Shown piece after piece: positions 8,738-18,149 of a stretch of DNA of 64,000 bases. The position numbers were made by a program, and so were the translations under genes. Numbering within the stretch: the stretch's first letter is position 1; each line of letters opens with the position of its first letter. Below the pieces are notes generated by a model. It worked only from the letters and a program-made list of their open reading frames with translations. It did no database searches and was not told where the DNA came from. This DNA is from CAVSRC01 sp963782045 (GTDB taxonomy: Bacteria; Pseudomonadota; Alphaproteobacteria; Rhizobiales; Kaistiaceae): the NCBI GenBank assembly GCA_963782045.1, contig CAWAIR010000037.1, positions 186,001-250,000 of the forward strand. The letters run 5' to 3'.

Positions 8738-9082
8738 CTAGCTCCCTTCCTTCACCGGCTCGCCCTTGGCGCGGACCTCGGCGACCATGCTGCGCACGAT
8801 GCGCACCCGCGTCTGCTCGGCGATCTCGACCTGAATCTCGTTCTCGTCCACCTTGGCGACTTTGCCGATGATCCCGCCGGTGGTGACGATGGTGTCGCCG
8901 CGGCGGACATTGGCGATCAATTCCCGGTGCTGGCGCTGCCTCTGCTGCTGCGGGCGCAGAATCAGGAAATACATGATGACGAAAATCAGGACGATCGGCA
9001 GCAGCGATCCGATCGGCCCGCCGAGAAAACCGGCGTCGGGCGCAGCCGGCGTCGCCGCGAATGCCTCGGTCACGAAGGACAT
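8738..9082 (-). CDS. yajC: preprotein translocase subunit YajC
   Basis: A 114-residue single-pass membrane protein that joins SecD and SecF. After a short Ala-rich N-terminus there is one helix (GSLLPIVLIFVIMYFLI) running into the invariant LRPQQQRQRQH basic patch, then RRGDTIVTTGGIIGKV, the family's soluble signature. The ATG at 9080-9082 gives the normal MSFVTEAFA start; longer readings add only out-of-family sequence. It heads the yajC-secD-secF-Mth938-phytoene synthase run, with 39 bases to secD. Confidence 0.95.
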   Translation of the reverse strand: MSFVTEAFAATPAAPDAGFLGGPIGSLLPIVLIFVIMYFLILRPQQQRQRQHRELIANVRRGDTIVTTGGIIGKVAKVDENEIQVEIAEQTRVRIVRSMVAEVRAKGEPVKEGS

Positions 9083-9214
9083 ATAGCTACTCCTGTCTTC
9101 GGCGGCTGAGACCCGCGCGAAACGGCGCGGACTATACCGGGGTGGCCCCTCAATGCAAACGATATAGGGACGGCCGCGACCGAATAGCACCCGCTTGGCG
9201 CCAAGGCGACCGCC

Positions 9215-10147
9215 ATGCTAACGCTCTCGACCATCCGCCACCCGAAGGCCGGAGGATTCTCCTTGTCGGACAAGGACCTGAACGCCATTGCCAGCCGCCT
9301 CGACCGGCTCCTCAGCCTGGTCGAACGGGCGGTTCCCCCGGTTGCCGCGAGCCCCGATTTCGCCGCCGCGAACGCCTTCGTCTGGCAGGCGGCAAGCCGC
9401 AGCCTGCAGCCGGTCGACAAGGTCAACCGGGTGGAGATCGGCCTGCTCAAGGGCATCGACCGGCTGCGCGACATCCTGGTGGAGAACACCGAGCGGTTCC
9501 AGCGCGGGCTGCCGGCCAACAACGCCCTCTTGTGGGGGGCGCGCGGCATGGGCAAGAGCTCGCTGGTCAAGGCGGTCCATGCCGGCCTCAACGCGGCCGA
9601 TCCGGCGCACCGGCTCAAGCTCATCGAGATCCACCGCGAAGACATCGAGACCCTGCCCGACCTCATGGCGCTGGTGCGCGCGGCGCCGCACCGCTTCATC
9701 CTGTTCTGCGACGACCTCTCCTTCGACGGCGACGATGCCTCGTACAAGTCGCTGAAGGCGGCGCTCGAGGGCGGCATCGAGGGGCGGCCGGCGAACGTCG
9801 TCTTCTACGCCACCTCGAACCGCCGGCACCTGCTGCCGCGCGACATGATGGAGAACGAGCGCTCGACCGCGATCAACCCGCACGAGGCGGTCGAGGAGAA
9901 GGTGTCGCTGTCGGACCGCTTCGGCCTGTGGCTCGGCTTCCACAAGTGCAGCCAGGACGAATATCTGGCGATGGTCAGGGGCTACGTGGCCCATTACGGC
10001 CTGGTGATCGATGGCGACCGTCTGGCCGCCGAGGCGCTCGAATGGTCGACCACCCGCGGCGCGCGATCCGGCCGCGTCGCGTGGCAGTTCATCCAGGATC
10101 TGGCGGGGGAACTCGGCGTTGCGCTGACCGACGAGCGTCAGCCCTGA
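9215..10147 (+). CDS. AAA family ATPase, DUF815 type
   Basis: A 310-residue cytoplasmic ATPase. Walker A is LLWGARGMGKSSLVKA (about residue 105), Walker B is FILFCDDLSF (about 160), sensor 1 is VVFYATSNRRHLLP (about 200), and the arginine-rich LSDRFGLWLGFH follows. This matches the DUF815 family, whose role is unknown. It is divergent from yajC across 132 bases and convergent with the M23 gene, a conserved Rhizobiales arrangement. The start is uncertain: GGAGG at 9250-9254 sits 9 bases before a TTG at 9264, so the protein may be 16-17 residues shorter. Confidence 0.88.
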   Translation: MLTLSTIRHPKAGGFSLSDKDLNAIASRLDRLLSLVERAVPPVAASPDFAAANAFVWQAASRSLQPVDKVNRVEIGLLKGIDRLRDILVENTERFQRGLPANNALLWGARGMGKSSLVKAVHAGLNAADPAHRLKLIEIHREDIETLPDLMALVRAAPHRFILFCDDLSFDGDDASYKSLKAALEGGIEGRPANVVFYATSNRRHLLPRDMMENERSTAINPHEAVEEKVSLSDRFGLWLGFHKCSQDEYLAMVRGYVAHYGLVIDGDRLAAEALEWSTTRGARSGRVAWQFIQDLAGELGVALTDERQP

Positions 10148-10205
10148 ATGAAACGACGTCCGGCCGGGGCCGGACGTCGACGGGGTCGCGGCGTCTCGCC
10201 TGCGA

Positions 10206-11535
10206 TCAACTGGCGAGGTAGTCGAGCGGGTTGACCGGCTTGGCGCCCTTGCGCAGCTCGAAGTGGACCTGCGGGGAGTTCACCGCTCCGGTCATGCCGG
10301 CATGGGCGATCACCTCGCCGCGGCGCACCTTGTCACCGCGCTTGACGATCAGGTCTTTGTTGTTGGCATAGGCCGACACCCAGCCGTCGGCGTGACGGAT
10401 GAGGATCAGGTTGCCGTAACCTTCCAGCTCGTTGCCGGCATAGATCACGGTGCCCGCCTCGGCCGCCTTGACGGCGGTGCCTTCCGGAACGGCAAGGTTG
10501 ATGCCCTCGTTCTTCTCGCCGTTGGGCTTGGTGCCGAAGCCGGCGATGATGCGCCCACGCACGGGCCAGCGGAACTCGGTGCCGGTGGTGGAGCCGAAAT
10601 CGGCGGCCTTGTCGATGGCGGCGGTGGCGGCAGCGGCGTCGTTGCTGTTGCCGCCCTTGACGACGGGAACGGTGGGCACGGCCGGAATCGTGGGCGCCCC
10701 GGCGGTGGGCGCCATCGGCGGCTCTTCCGACGTGGGCGCCAGCGGGATCTTGGCCTTGGGATCGAGCGAGGCGACGCGGGTCGGCTGGGCACCGGGCACG
10801 GTCCGCGGCTCGGCCGGCCTGGCGGCGGCGATGGTCGCGTGGCCGTCCGACCGGAGCTTCAGCACCTGGCCGACGCGGATCGACTTCAGCCGAGGAAAGC
10901 CCGTTCAGGGCCACCAGTTCGCTGACCGTGGTGCCATGGTTGTGGGCAATCCCATAGAGCGTGTCGCCGCCGGCGACGGTGTAGGTGGCGGCGGTCTCGC
11001 TGCGCGCCGGTTCCCTGGCGGCCGCCGGGGTGTAGCTCACCGGCGTCGGCTTGATGGTGGTATCGGGGGCGAGCGCCACACGGTGCGGGATGACCATGAC
11101 GCGGCCGGCGCGGACGTCAGACGCACTGCGCATCTGATTGGCGGAGAGAAGCTGCTTCTGCGGCACGCCGTATTGTGCGGCGAGCGAATTCAGGGTCTGG
11201 CCGGAGCGGACGGTGATCACCTGCCCGCCGACGGCGGACCAGCCGTAATCGCCGTTGGCATAGGCGATGTCGGTGCTGGCCGGGAATGCCGAGACGCTGG
11301 ACGGTGGCGGCAGGTCGGCCCGGCTGACGGCAGTCGGCTGCGGCAGCGCGGCGGGCATCGGCTGCTTGATTGCGGCCTGGCCGATGATTTCGCGCTGGTT
11401 TTCGGTGGAGCCGGTGAAGAAGGGCTGGTCGAAACGTGTCGCGTTGCTGCAGGAAGCGGCCATCCCAGCGGCGACGACGACGAAGGCGGCATGGCCAAGG
11501 ACGCGGTACCGGAAGGCATTGTCACGGTTACGCAT
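10206..11535 (-). CDS. LysM and M23 peptidase domain lipoprotein, NlpD/DipM-like (one frameshift near 10885)
   Basis: A probable outer-membrane lipoprotein: a hydrophobic leader ends in the lipobox-like GMAASC near residue 29. Two LysM peptidoglycan-binding domains follow (VITVRSGQTLNSLAAQYGV and YTVAGGDTLYGIAHNHGT). Then comes a Pro/Ala linker and a C-terminal M23 fold (FRWPVRGRIIAGFG, GNLILIRHADGW, HVHFELRKG-like QVHFELRKG). The first M23 metal His is replaced (EGINLAVP), as in NlpD-type activators of cell-wall amidases. The frame changes at GACTTC (10882-10887); dropping one T gives GACTC and restores SSAESIRVGQVLKL, 442 aa. Its partner in septum splitting is inferred only. Confidence 0.9.
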
Positions 11536-11670
11536 TGCTCAACTCGCACAACAGGACTCGAAACTGGAGCGAGTAAACCGCGGTAACGTTGATAAAGACT
11601 AAACAGGCGGCGTGTTTGCACGTTGGCGCGCCAATCGCGGCCGCAAGTTGTTCGCCGCACGCTCCGTGTC

Positions 11671-11690
11671 GTCCCTGCGCAAGCAGGGAC
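11671..11690. repeat. REP-like hairpin in the 241-base gap between the M23 gene and pcm
   Basis: GTCCCTGC-GCAA-GCAGGGAC is a perfect 8-bp stem with a 4-base loop, of the same class as the one at 1642. The gap (11536-11776) also holds CCGGTCG...CGACCGG near 11746-11770. No gene was seen in this gap; it must contain the promoter of the M23 gene or read-through from pcm. Confidence 0.55.
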
Positions 11691-11776
11691 CCCAGCAGCC
11701 GCCGACGCCGGCGATTCCATTGCAGGCGCCTGCGGTCACCGGGTGCCCGGTCGCGGCCGGCCACGACCGGCCCCGA

Positions 11777-12434
11777 CTACAGCCGTTGCGCCTTGCCGGG
11801 GATGAGCGGCACGAAACGCACGTCGGCGAGCGGCTCGGCGGCGAAGCCCTCCTCGCCGCGCACGTAGCGCATCAGCTTCTGCACGCCGTCGGCCGGCCCC
11901 ACCGGCATGATCAGCACGCCGCCGAGGCGCACCTGGCGGGGCAGCCCCTCGGGCACCGCCTCGTCGGCGGCGGTGACAATGATGCGGTCGAAGGGCGCCT
12001 GCTCCGGCCAGCCCTTGAGGCCGTCGCCGACGAGCGTGGTGACGTTGGTGATCCTGAGCGTGCGGAAGCGGGATTCGGCGGCGGCGGTCAGCGTGCGGAA
12101 GCGCTCGATGGTGTAGACCCGCCGCGCCAGCCGGGCGAGGATCGCCGTCTGGTAGCCGGTGCCGGTGCCGATCTCGAGCACGCGGTCGTCCGCGCCGACG
12201 TCGAGCGCGGCGGTCATCATGCCCACCACCAGCGGCGCGCTGATGGTCTGGCCGCAATCGATCGGCAGCGCCCGCTCGGTATAGGAACTCGGCGCGCAGC
12301 TCGGCGGCGACGAACAGGTCGCGCGGCACCGACTCGATCGCCGTGACGACGCGCCGGTCGGTGATGCCGGCCTGGCGCAGCCGCAGGATCATCTCGGCGA
12401 TGTGCGTGCGGCGCTCGGCGTCGGTAACGGTCAT
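11777..12434 (-). CDS. pcm: protein-L-isoaspartate O-methyltransferase (one frameshift near 12287)
   Basis: Pcm methylates isoaspartyl residues in damaged proteins with S-adenosylmethionine. The N-terminal part (MTVTDAERRTHIAEMILRL to VAAELRAE) is in one frame. The catalytic part, with SAM motif I VLEIGTGTGYQTAILARL, is in the next. Dropping one A from GAACTC (12285-12290) gives GACTC and joins them as RAESYTERALPIDCGQT, the expected sequence before the SAM site; the repaired protein is 218 aa. Its ATG overlaps the surE stop (ATGA, 12431-12436 region), so the two are translationally coupled, as in many proteobacteria. Confidence 0.92.
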
Positions 12435-13213
12435 CAGCGGGACCCGCCGGCCCCGTTGATCGCCTGGTTGAGCGGGTCGCGCAGGTCGTCGGCGGTCATG
12501 TCGATGCGCAGCGGGGTAACCGAGATGACGTTCCGCTCGACCGCCTCGACGTCGGTGCCCGGCCCGGCGATGGTGGCCGAGCGGCGATACATGAGCCAGT
12601 AATACGGCAGGTTGCGCCCGTCGCGGCGGGCGTCGATGTGCAGCGAATGGGCGAGCTTGCCCTGGCGAGTGACGGCGATGCCGCCGACCTCGTCGGGCGC
12701 GCAGTTGGGGAAGTTGAGGTTGTAGAAGACGCCGTCGGGGAAGCCGAAATCGATGAGCTTGCGGATGATCTCGGGCCCGCGCGCCTCCGCCGTCGCCCAC
12801 GGCACGACGCGCTCGTCATCCTGATAGGTATAGGCCTGGCTGACGGCGATCGAGCGCACGCCAAGCATGGTGCCCTCGATGGCGCCGGCGACCGTGCCCG
12901 AATAGGTGACGTCCTCGGCCATGTTGGCGCCCGAGTTGATGCCGGAGAGCACGAGGTCGGGCTTGTCCTCGGCGAGCAGCTGGCGGATCGCCATGATGAC
13001 GCAGTCGGAGGGCGTGCCGCGCACGGCATAGTGCTTGTCGGCGATCTTGCGCAGGCGCAGCGGATCGTTGAGCGAGAGCGAATGCGACAGGCCGGACTGG
13101 TCGAGCTCCGGCGCCACCACCCAGATATCGTCGGTGAAGGTGCGGGCGACCCGCTCCAGCGCCTGCAGGCCGGGCGAATTAATGCCGTCGTCGTTGGTGA
13201 TGAGGATGCGCAT
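12434..13213 (-). CDS. surE: 5'/3'-nucleotidase SurE
   Basis: SurE (259 aa) is a stationary-phase survival nucleotidase that removes phosphate from nucleoside monophosphates and needs a divalent metal. The catalytic start is exact: MRILITNDDGINSPGL, with the two metal-binding aspartates at 8 and 9. The conserved SGINSGANMAEDVTYSGTV lies near residue 90. The ATG at 13211-13213 is preferred over an upstream in-frame ATG because the family begins at this strand. It forms an overlapping pair with pcm. Confidence 0.96.
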   Translation of the reverse strand: MRILITNDDGINSPGLQALERVARTFTDDIWVVAPELDQSGLSHSLSLNDPLRLRKIADKHYAVRGTPSDCVIMAIRQLLAEDKPDLVLSGINSGANMAEDVTYSGTVAGAIEGTMLGVRSIAVSQAYTYQDDERVVPWATAEARGPEIIRKLIDFGFPDGVFYNLNFPNCAPDEVGGIAVTRQGKLAHSLHIDARRDGRNLPYYWLMYRRSATIAGPGTDVEAVERNVISVTPLRIDMTADDLRDPLNQAINGAGGSR

Positions 13214-13250
13214 GTTCGTTTCGTTTAGTCTCCGCCGAGAGCCCGTGCCA

Positions 13251-13297
13251 TCGGCAATCGGCAATGGGCAGTCGATCGATTGCCGACTGCCTACTGC

Positions 13298-13306
<9 letters not shown>
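13251..13306. repeat. inverted array of 7-bp repeats between serS and surE
   Basis: The left arm is TCGGCAA twice plus TGGGCAG (13251-13271). The right arm is TTGCCGA followed by ACTGCCT, ACTGCCT and ACTGCCC (13280-13306). The arms are roughly complementary, giving an imperfect hairpin made of heptamers. It overlaps the end of serS (stop at 13298-13300) and fills most of the gap to surE. The same build, with another heptamer, recurs at 25636-25695. Confidence 0.6.
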
Positions 13307-14629
<1,323 letters not shown>

Positions 14630-14665
14630 GGGGGCCTTCGTTTCCGGAAGGCGAGGCAGGCGCCT

Positions 14666-14838
14666 CCTCTCCCATGGGGAGAGGGCTTTCGGCCTTCAGC
14701 GTCGCAGGCCCGTGCGGCCGAGACGCTTAGGCCGAAAGGGTGAGGGGGTACGGTCCCTCGACAGGCCCAACGCCCTCACCCTTCGCGCCTAACTCGCTGC
14801 GCTCATAAGGCGCGAAGCCCTCTCCCCACGGGAGAGGG
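14666..14838. repeat. mosaic of palindromes in the gap between tatC and serS
   Basis: The 270-base gap holds no gene. It holds nested stems: CCTCTCCC-AT-GGGGAGAGG (14666-14684), CTTTCGGCCT with AGGCCGAAAG (about 14687 and 14729), CTTCGCGCCT (14781-14790) with AGGCGCGAAG (14808-14817), and CCCTCTCCC-CAC-GGGAGAGGG (14818-14838). The 'CCCTCACCCTT' blocks between them are typical of dispersed Rhizobiales intergenic mosaic elements. Confidence 0.65.
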
Positions 14839-14899
14839 AACCGCGCCCTGTTTCGAGGCGGGGTATATCCGTCCGGTCGCGCGGATGGAAGGGCGATGC

Positions 14900-15728
14900 T
14901 TACGCCGTGTTCCCCTCCGCCGCGGCGCGGGCGGCTTCCTCGCGGGCGCGCCGGCGTTCGACCATCTTCACCGACCAGATCGACCCCTCGTAGAGGAGCA
15001 GCGTCGGGATGGCGAGGCTGACCTGCGAGAAGATATCCGGCGGGGTGAGCACCGCTGCGGCGATGAAGGCCAGCACGATGGCGTAGCGCCGGCCGCCCTT
15101 CAGCGTGTCCGAGGTGATGACGCCGATGCGGGCGAGCAGGGTGAGGACCACCGGAAGCTGGAAGACCAGGCCGAAGGCGAGGATCAGGGTCATGATCAGC
15201 CCGAGATACTCGTTGACCTTGGGCAACAGGTCGATCGCCGCCTGGCCGCTGCCGCCGGGCTGCTCCAGCGACAGGAAGAAGCGCATGGCCAGCGGCATCA
15301 TGATGGTGAAGACCACCAGCGCGCCAATGGTGAACAGCACCGGCGTGGCGATCAGATAGGGCAAGAAGGCGCGGCGCTCGTTCTTGTAGAGGCCCGGCGC
15401 CACGAACTTGTAAATCTGCATGGCGATCACCGGGAAGGCGATGAACACCGCCCCGAACAGCGCCACCTTCATCTGGGTGATGAAGTACTCCTGCGGCGCC
15501 GTGTAGATCAGCCGCGGCACGTCGCCGTGCGCGCTCGCCGCCCAGACATAGGGGATGAGCAGCACGTTGTAGATCTGCCTGGCGAAGATGAAGCAGACGA
15601 CGAAGGCGACCAGGATCGCAGCGATCGCGCGGATCAGGCGGGCGCGCAGTTCGATGAGATGGGCGAGCAGCGGCGCCCGGCTCGAACTCGACCTCGTCGA
15701 GTTCTTCCGGCGGGTTGGTGTCGCTCAC
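14900..15728 (-). CDS. tatC: Sec-independent protein translocase TatC (one frameshift near 15686)
   Basis: TatC is the signal-peptide receptor of the twin-arginine exporter. The first 18 residues (MSDTNPPEELDEVE) are in one frame. The body, with six helices and the conserved YKFVAPGLYKNERR and PVVLTLLARIGV regions, is in the next. Dropping one A from GAACTC (15684-15689) gives GACTC and restores DEVESSRAPLLAHLIELRAR, the conserved cytoplasmic N-terminus with LIELR. The repaired length is 275 aa. Its ATG overlaps the tatB stop by four bases (15725-15728). Confidence 0.93.
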
Positions 15729-16141
15729 GGCTTCACCTCGCCGGCGGCAGCGGCGGCTGGCGCAGGCGGTGGCACGGGTGCCGCCTCGGCCGGCTCAGCC
15801 GCGGCAGGCGCCAGCGTCTCGGCCGGCGGCGGCGTGCCGGATGCCGGGGTCGCCGCCGTATCCGGCGCCTTTAACTGAAGTCCCTTGTCGATATCCGCAC
15901 CGGCCTTGGCCACGCCTTCCTTGACGCTCTTGCTGATCGCCTCGACGTCCTCGCGAACGCCCTCCAGCTCGGCCTCGCGCAGCGCCTCGTTGAACTGCCC
16001 CTGGAACTCGCGCGCCATGCGCTTCATCTTGCCGGTCCACTGACCGACCATGCGCATCACACGCGGCAAATCCTTGGGCCCGATGACGACGATCGCGACG
16101 ATGGCGATCAGCAGAAGTTCAGTCCAGCCTATATCGAACAT
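15725..16141 (-). CDS. tatB: Sec-independent protein translocase TatB
   Basis: TatB (138 aa) forms the receptor complex with TatC. It begins MFDIGWTELLLIAIVAIVVIGPKDLP, the canonical TatB helix with Glu at position 8 and the GP hinge, followed by an amphipathic helix (MVGQWTGKMKRMAREFQGQF) and a Pro/Ala-rich tail. The stop overlaps the tatC start, so the two are translationally coupled. A 64-base gap with two hairpins separates it from tatA. Confidence 0.95.
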   Translation of the reverse strand: MFDIGWTELLLIAIVAIVVIGPKDLPRVMRMVGQWTGKMKRMAREFQGQFNEALREAELEGVREDVEAISKSVKEGVAKAGADIDKGLQLKAPDTAATPASGTPPPAETLAPAAAEPAEAAPVPPPAPAAAAAGEVKP

Positions 16142-16157
16142 GCGACAGCGCTCGCGA

Positions 16158-16200
16158 TCGCCCGCTTGACGGGCGACAAGACAGGCCCGCGCCCCCGGGC
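16158..16200 (-). promoter_or_regulatory. two hairpins in the tatA-tatB gap
   Basis: TCGCCCG-CTTGA-CGGGCGA (16158-16164 with 16170-16176, perfect 7-bp stem) and GCCCG (16185-16189) with CGGGC (16196-16200) sit between the tatA stop and the tatB start. Hairpins here could stabilise the tatA message or lower transcription into tatB, which fits TatA being needed in excess. This is inference from position only. Confidence 0.4.
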
Positions 16201-16205
16201 GTGGA

Positions 16206-16418
16206 TCAGGCCTTCGCCTTGGTCTTCTCTTCCGGGACCGCCTGCTTGCTCTCTATCGGCTTGGCCGTCGTCTCGTCGTCGTCGTCGGCCAGTCCCTTCT
16301 TGAAGCTCTTCACGCCCTTGGCCACGTCGCCCATGAGATCGGAGATCTTGCCCCTCCCGAAGAGGAGCATCACCACCACGATGACGACCAGCCAATGCCA
16401 AATACTCAGACCACCCAT
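16206..16418 (-). CDS. tatA: Sec-independent protein translocase TatA
   Basis: TatA (70 aa) oligomerises to open the path for folded proteins. It starts MGGLSIWHWLVVIVVVMLLFGRG, the standard helix and FGRGKI hinge, then an amphipathic helix (ISDLMGDVAKGVKSFKKGL) and an acidic DDDDE stretch before a charged tail. It is first in the tatABC order. A perfect 17-base palindrome lies 94-110 bases upstream of its start. Confidence 0.96.
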   Translation of the reverse strand: MGGLSIWHWLVVIVVVMLLFGRGKISDLMGDVAKGVKSFKKGLADDDDETTAKPIESKQAVPEEKTKAKA

Positions 16419-16511
16419 GGGTCACTTCTCCCAATTCATCCCCAAGCTGCCGCGCAAGCCCGCCCCGCGGCAAACGCCTGAGCCCTCATGTAGGGGCATT
16501 CCACGACCTTG

Positions 16512-16528
16512 GCAAATACAGTATTTGC
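16512..16528. promoter_or_regulatory. perfect AT-rich palindrome upstream of tatA, candidate operator
   Basis: GCAAATAC-A-GTATTTGC is an 8-bp inverted repeat with a single central base, in the 163-base gap between scpB (ends 16582) and tatA (starts 16418). It stands out as an AT-rich island in very GC-rich DNA. Its shape fits a dimeric helix-turn-helix regulator site. No T-tract or poly-U suggests a terminator. Confidence 0.5.
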
Positions 16529-16581
16529 GCGGCGACAAGCTTGCGGCCAAGTTCCCGCCGCCGGATCCGGCGCGGAGGCGG

Positions 16582-17316
16582 CTATTCTTCGGCCGGTTCA
16601 GCAGCCGTCTCTTCGGCCGTCTCGTCGACCAGACCGCCGGTGTCGCCCTCCTCCAGCGGGTCCTCGTCCTCCGCCAGCCCCGCCGTCGCATTCGGCTCGG
16701 GAATGGAGAAATTGGCCGGAATCCGGGAATCGAGCAGGCCGGCCGCCTTCAGGTCCTCGACGCCGGGAAGGTCGCCGACGCTGTCGAGGCCGAAATGGGT
16801 GAGGAAGCCTTCGGTCACGCCATAGGTCACCGGCCGGCCGGGCGAGCGGCGGCGGCCGCGCATCCTGATCCAGCCGGTTTCGATGAGCACGTCGAGCGTG
16901 CCCTTGCTGGTCGCCACACCGCGGATTTCCTCGATGTCGGCGCGGGTCACCGGCTGGTGGTAGGCGATGATCGCCAGCGTCTCCAGCGCCGCGCGCGACA
17001 GCTTCTTCTGCTCCACCGCCTCGCGGCTGAGCAGGAAGGAGAGGTCGCCGGCGGTGCGGAACATCCACTTGCCGGCCACCTGCACCAGATTGACGCCGCG
17101 CTCGGCATAGGCCGCCTGGACCTCGCGCAGGAGCCCGGCGACATCGGTGCCTTCCGGCAGCCGGCCGGCGATCTCGGCCGCCGACAGCGGCTCGGCGGAG
17201 GCGAAAAGCAGCGCCTCCACCATGCGCAGGTTCTGCCGTCTCTCCTCGGGGCTCTGGTTCATCGCGGTCGCATCGTTATCGACGGCGATTACCACGGCGG
17301 CGCTGGAATTAGCCAT
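16582..17316 (-). CDS. scpB: SMC-Scp complex subunit ScpB
   Basis: ScpB (244 aa) binds ScpA and SMC in the condensin that compacts and segregates the chromosome. Two winged-helix domains are visible: NLRMVEALLFASAEPLSAAEIA near residue 29, and LSRAALETLAIIAYHQPVTR (the family signature) near 109, followed by IEEIRGV and YGVTEGFLTHFGL. The tail from about residue 205 is acidic and low-complexity. Its start overlaps scpA by 8 bases. Confidence 0.95.
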   Translation of the reverse strand: MANSSAAVVIAVDNDATAMNQSPEERRQNLRMVEALLFASAEPLSAAEIAGRLPEGTDVAGLLREVQAAYAERGVNLVQVAGKWMFRTAGDLSFLLSREAVEQKKLSRAALETLAIIAYHQPVTRADIEEIRGVATSKGTLDVLIETGWIRMRGRRRSPGRPVTYGVTEGFLTHFGLDSVGDLPGVEDLKAAGLLDSRIPANFSIPEPNATAGLAEDEDPLEEGDTGGLVDETAEETAAEPAEE

Positions 17317-18145
17317 TTCCGTTCTCCGGGGTGACGAGGGCGGCCGGCGGCGGCCGGTCGCGGACGTAAAGCGGCTGGAAGTGCTCGGTCTGGCGCAGTT
17401 CGATGCGGCCCTCGCGGACCAGTTCGAGGCTGGCGCCGAAGGCGCTGGCGGTCACGCTGCGGCGCATGGCCGGCGTGGTCGCCAGATAGGGCGAGAACAG
17501 CACATGCATCGGCGTCCATTCAGCGATGCGACCGACCATGCGGGTGAGCGCGTCGCGCGCGTCCTGCAGCGACCAGACCTCGCGCACGCGCACCACGTGC
17601 GACTGCACACCGCCGACATTCTGGCGCATCGCCGCGTAGGCGGTGAGCAGGTCGTAGAGGGTGGCGGTGAACTCGCCGCGCTTGACGATGGCGATCGGCT
17701 CCGGATCGGCACGGCCGAAGACGTCGCGGCCGAGCCGGTCGCGGTTGGCCAGCCGGTTGGCGGCGTCGCGCATGGCCTCCAGCCGGCGCAGGCGGAAGGC
17801 GAGTTCGGCGGCCATCTCCTCGCCGGTCGGCTCCTCGCCGTCGGCGACCTGGGGCAGCAGCAGGCGCGACTTGAGGTAGGCGAGCCATGCCGCCATCACC
17901 AGATAGTCGGCGGCGAGCTCCAGCCTGAGGCTGCGCGCCTGCTCGACATAGGCAAGATACTGCTCGGCCAGCGCCAGGATGGAGATGCGCGTCAGGTCGA
18001 CCTTCTGCGTGCGGGCCAGCGCCAGCAGCAGGTCGAGCGGCCCCTCGAAGCCGTCGACGTCGATCACCAGCGCCTCGCCGGCATCGGCCTCCGGCGCTTC
18101 GTCGATGACCCACAGGTCGTCCTGGTCGCGGTCTTCGGCGGTCAT
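17309..18145 (-). CDS. scpA: segregation and condensation protein ScpA
   Basis: ScpA (278 aa) is the kleisin that closes the SMC ring. The conserved FEGPLDLLLALARTQKVDL lies near residue 30, just after an acidic leader, and the hydrophobic MAAWLAYLKSRLLLP helix that binds the SMC neck follows near 86. The C-terminal winged helix ends in REGRIELRQTEHFQPLYVR. The length is normal. It lies 4 bases from nagZ and overlaps scpB, so nagZ-scpA-scpB are one transcription unit. Confidence 0.95.
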   Translation of the reverse strand: MTAEDRDQDDLWVIDEAPEADAGEALVIDVDGFEGPLDLLLALARTQKVDLTRISILALAEQYLAYVEQARSLRLELAADYLVMAAWLAYLKSRLLLPQVADGEEPTGEEMAAELAFRLRRLEAMRDAANRLANRDRLGRDVFGRADPEPIAIVKRGEFTATLYDLLTAYAAMRQNVGGVQSHVVRVREVWSLQDARDALTRMVGRIAEWTPMHVLFSPYLATTPAMRRSVTASAFGASLELVREGRIELRQTEHFQPLYVRDRPPPAALVTPENGNG

Positions 18146-18149
18146 GGCC

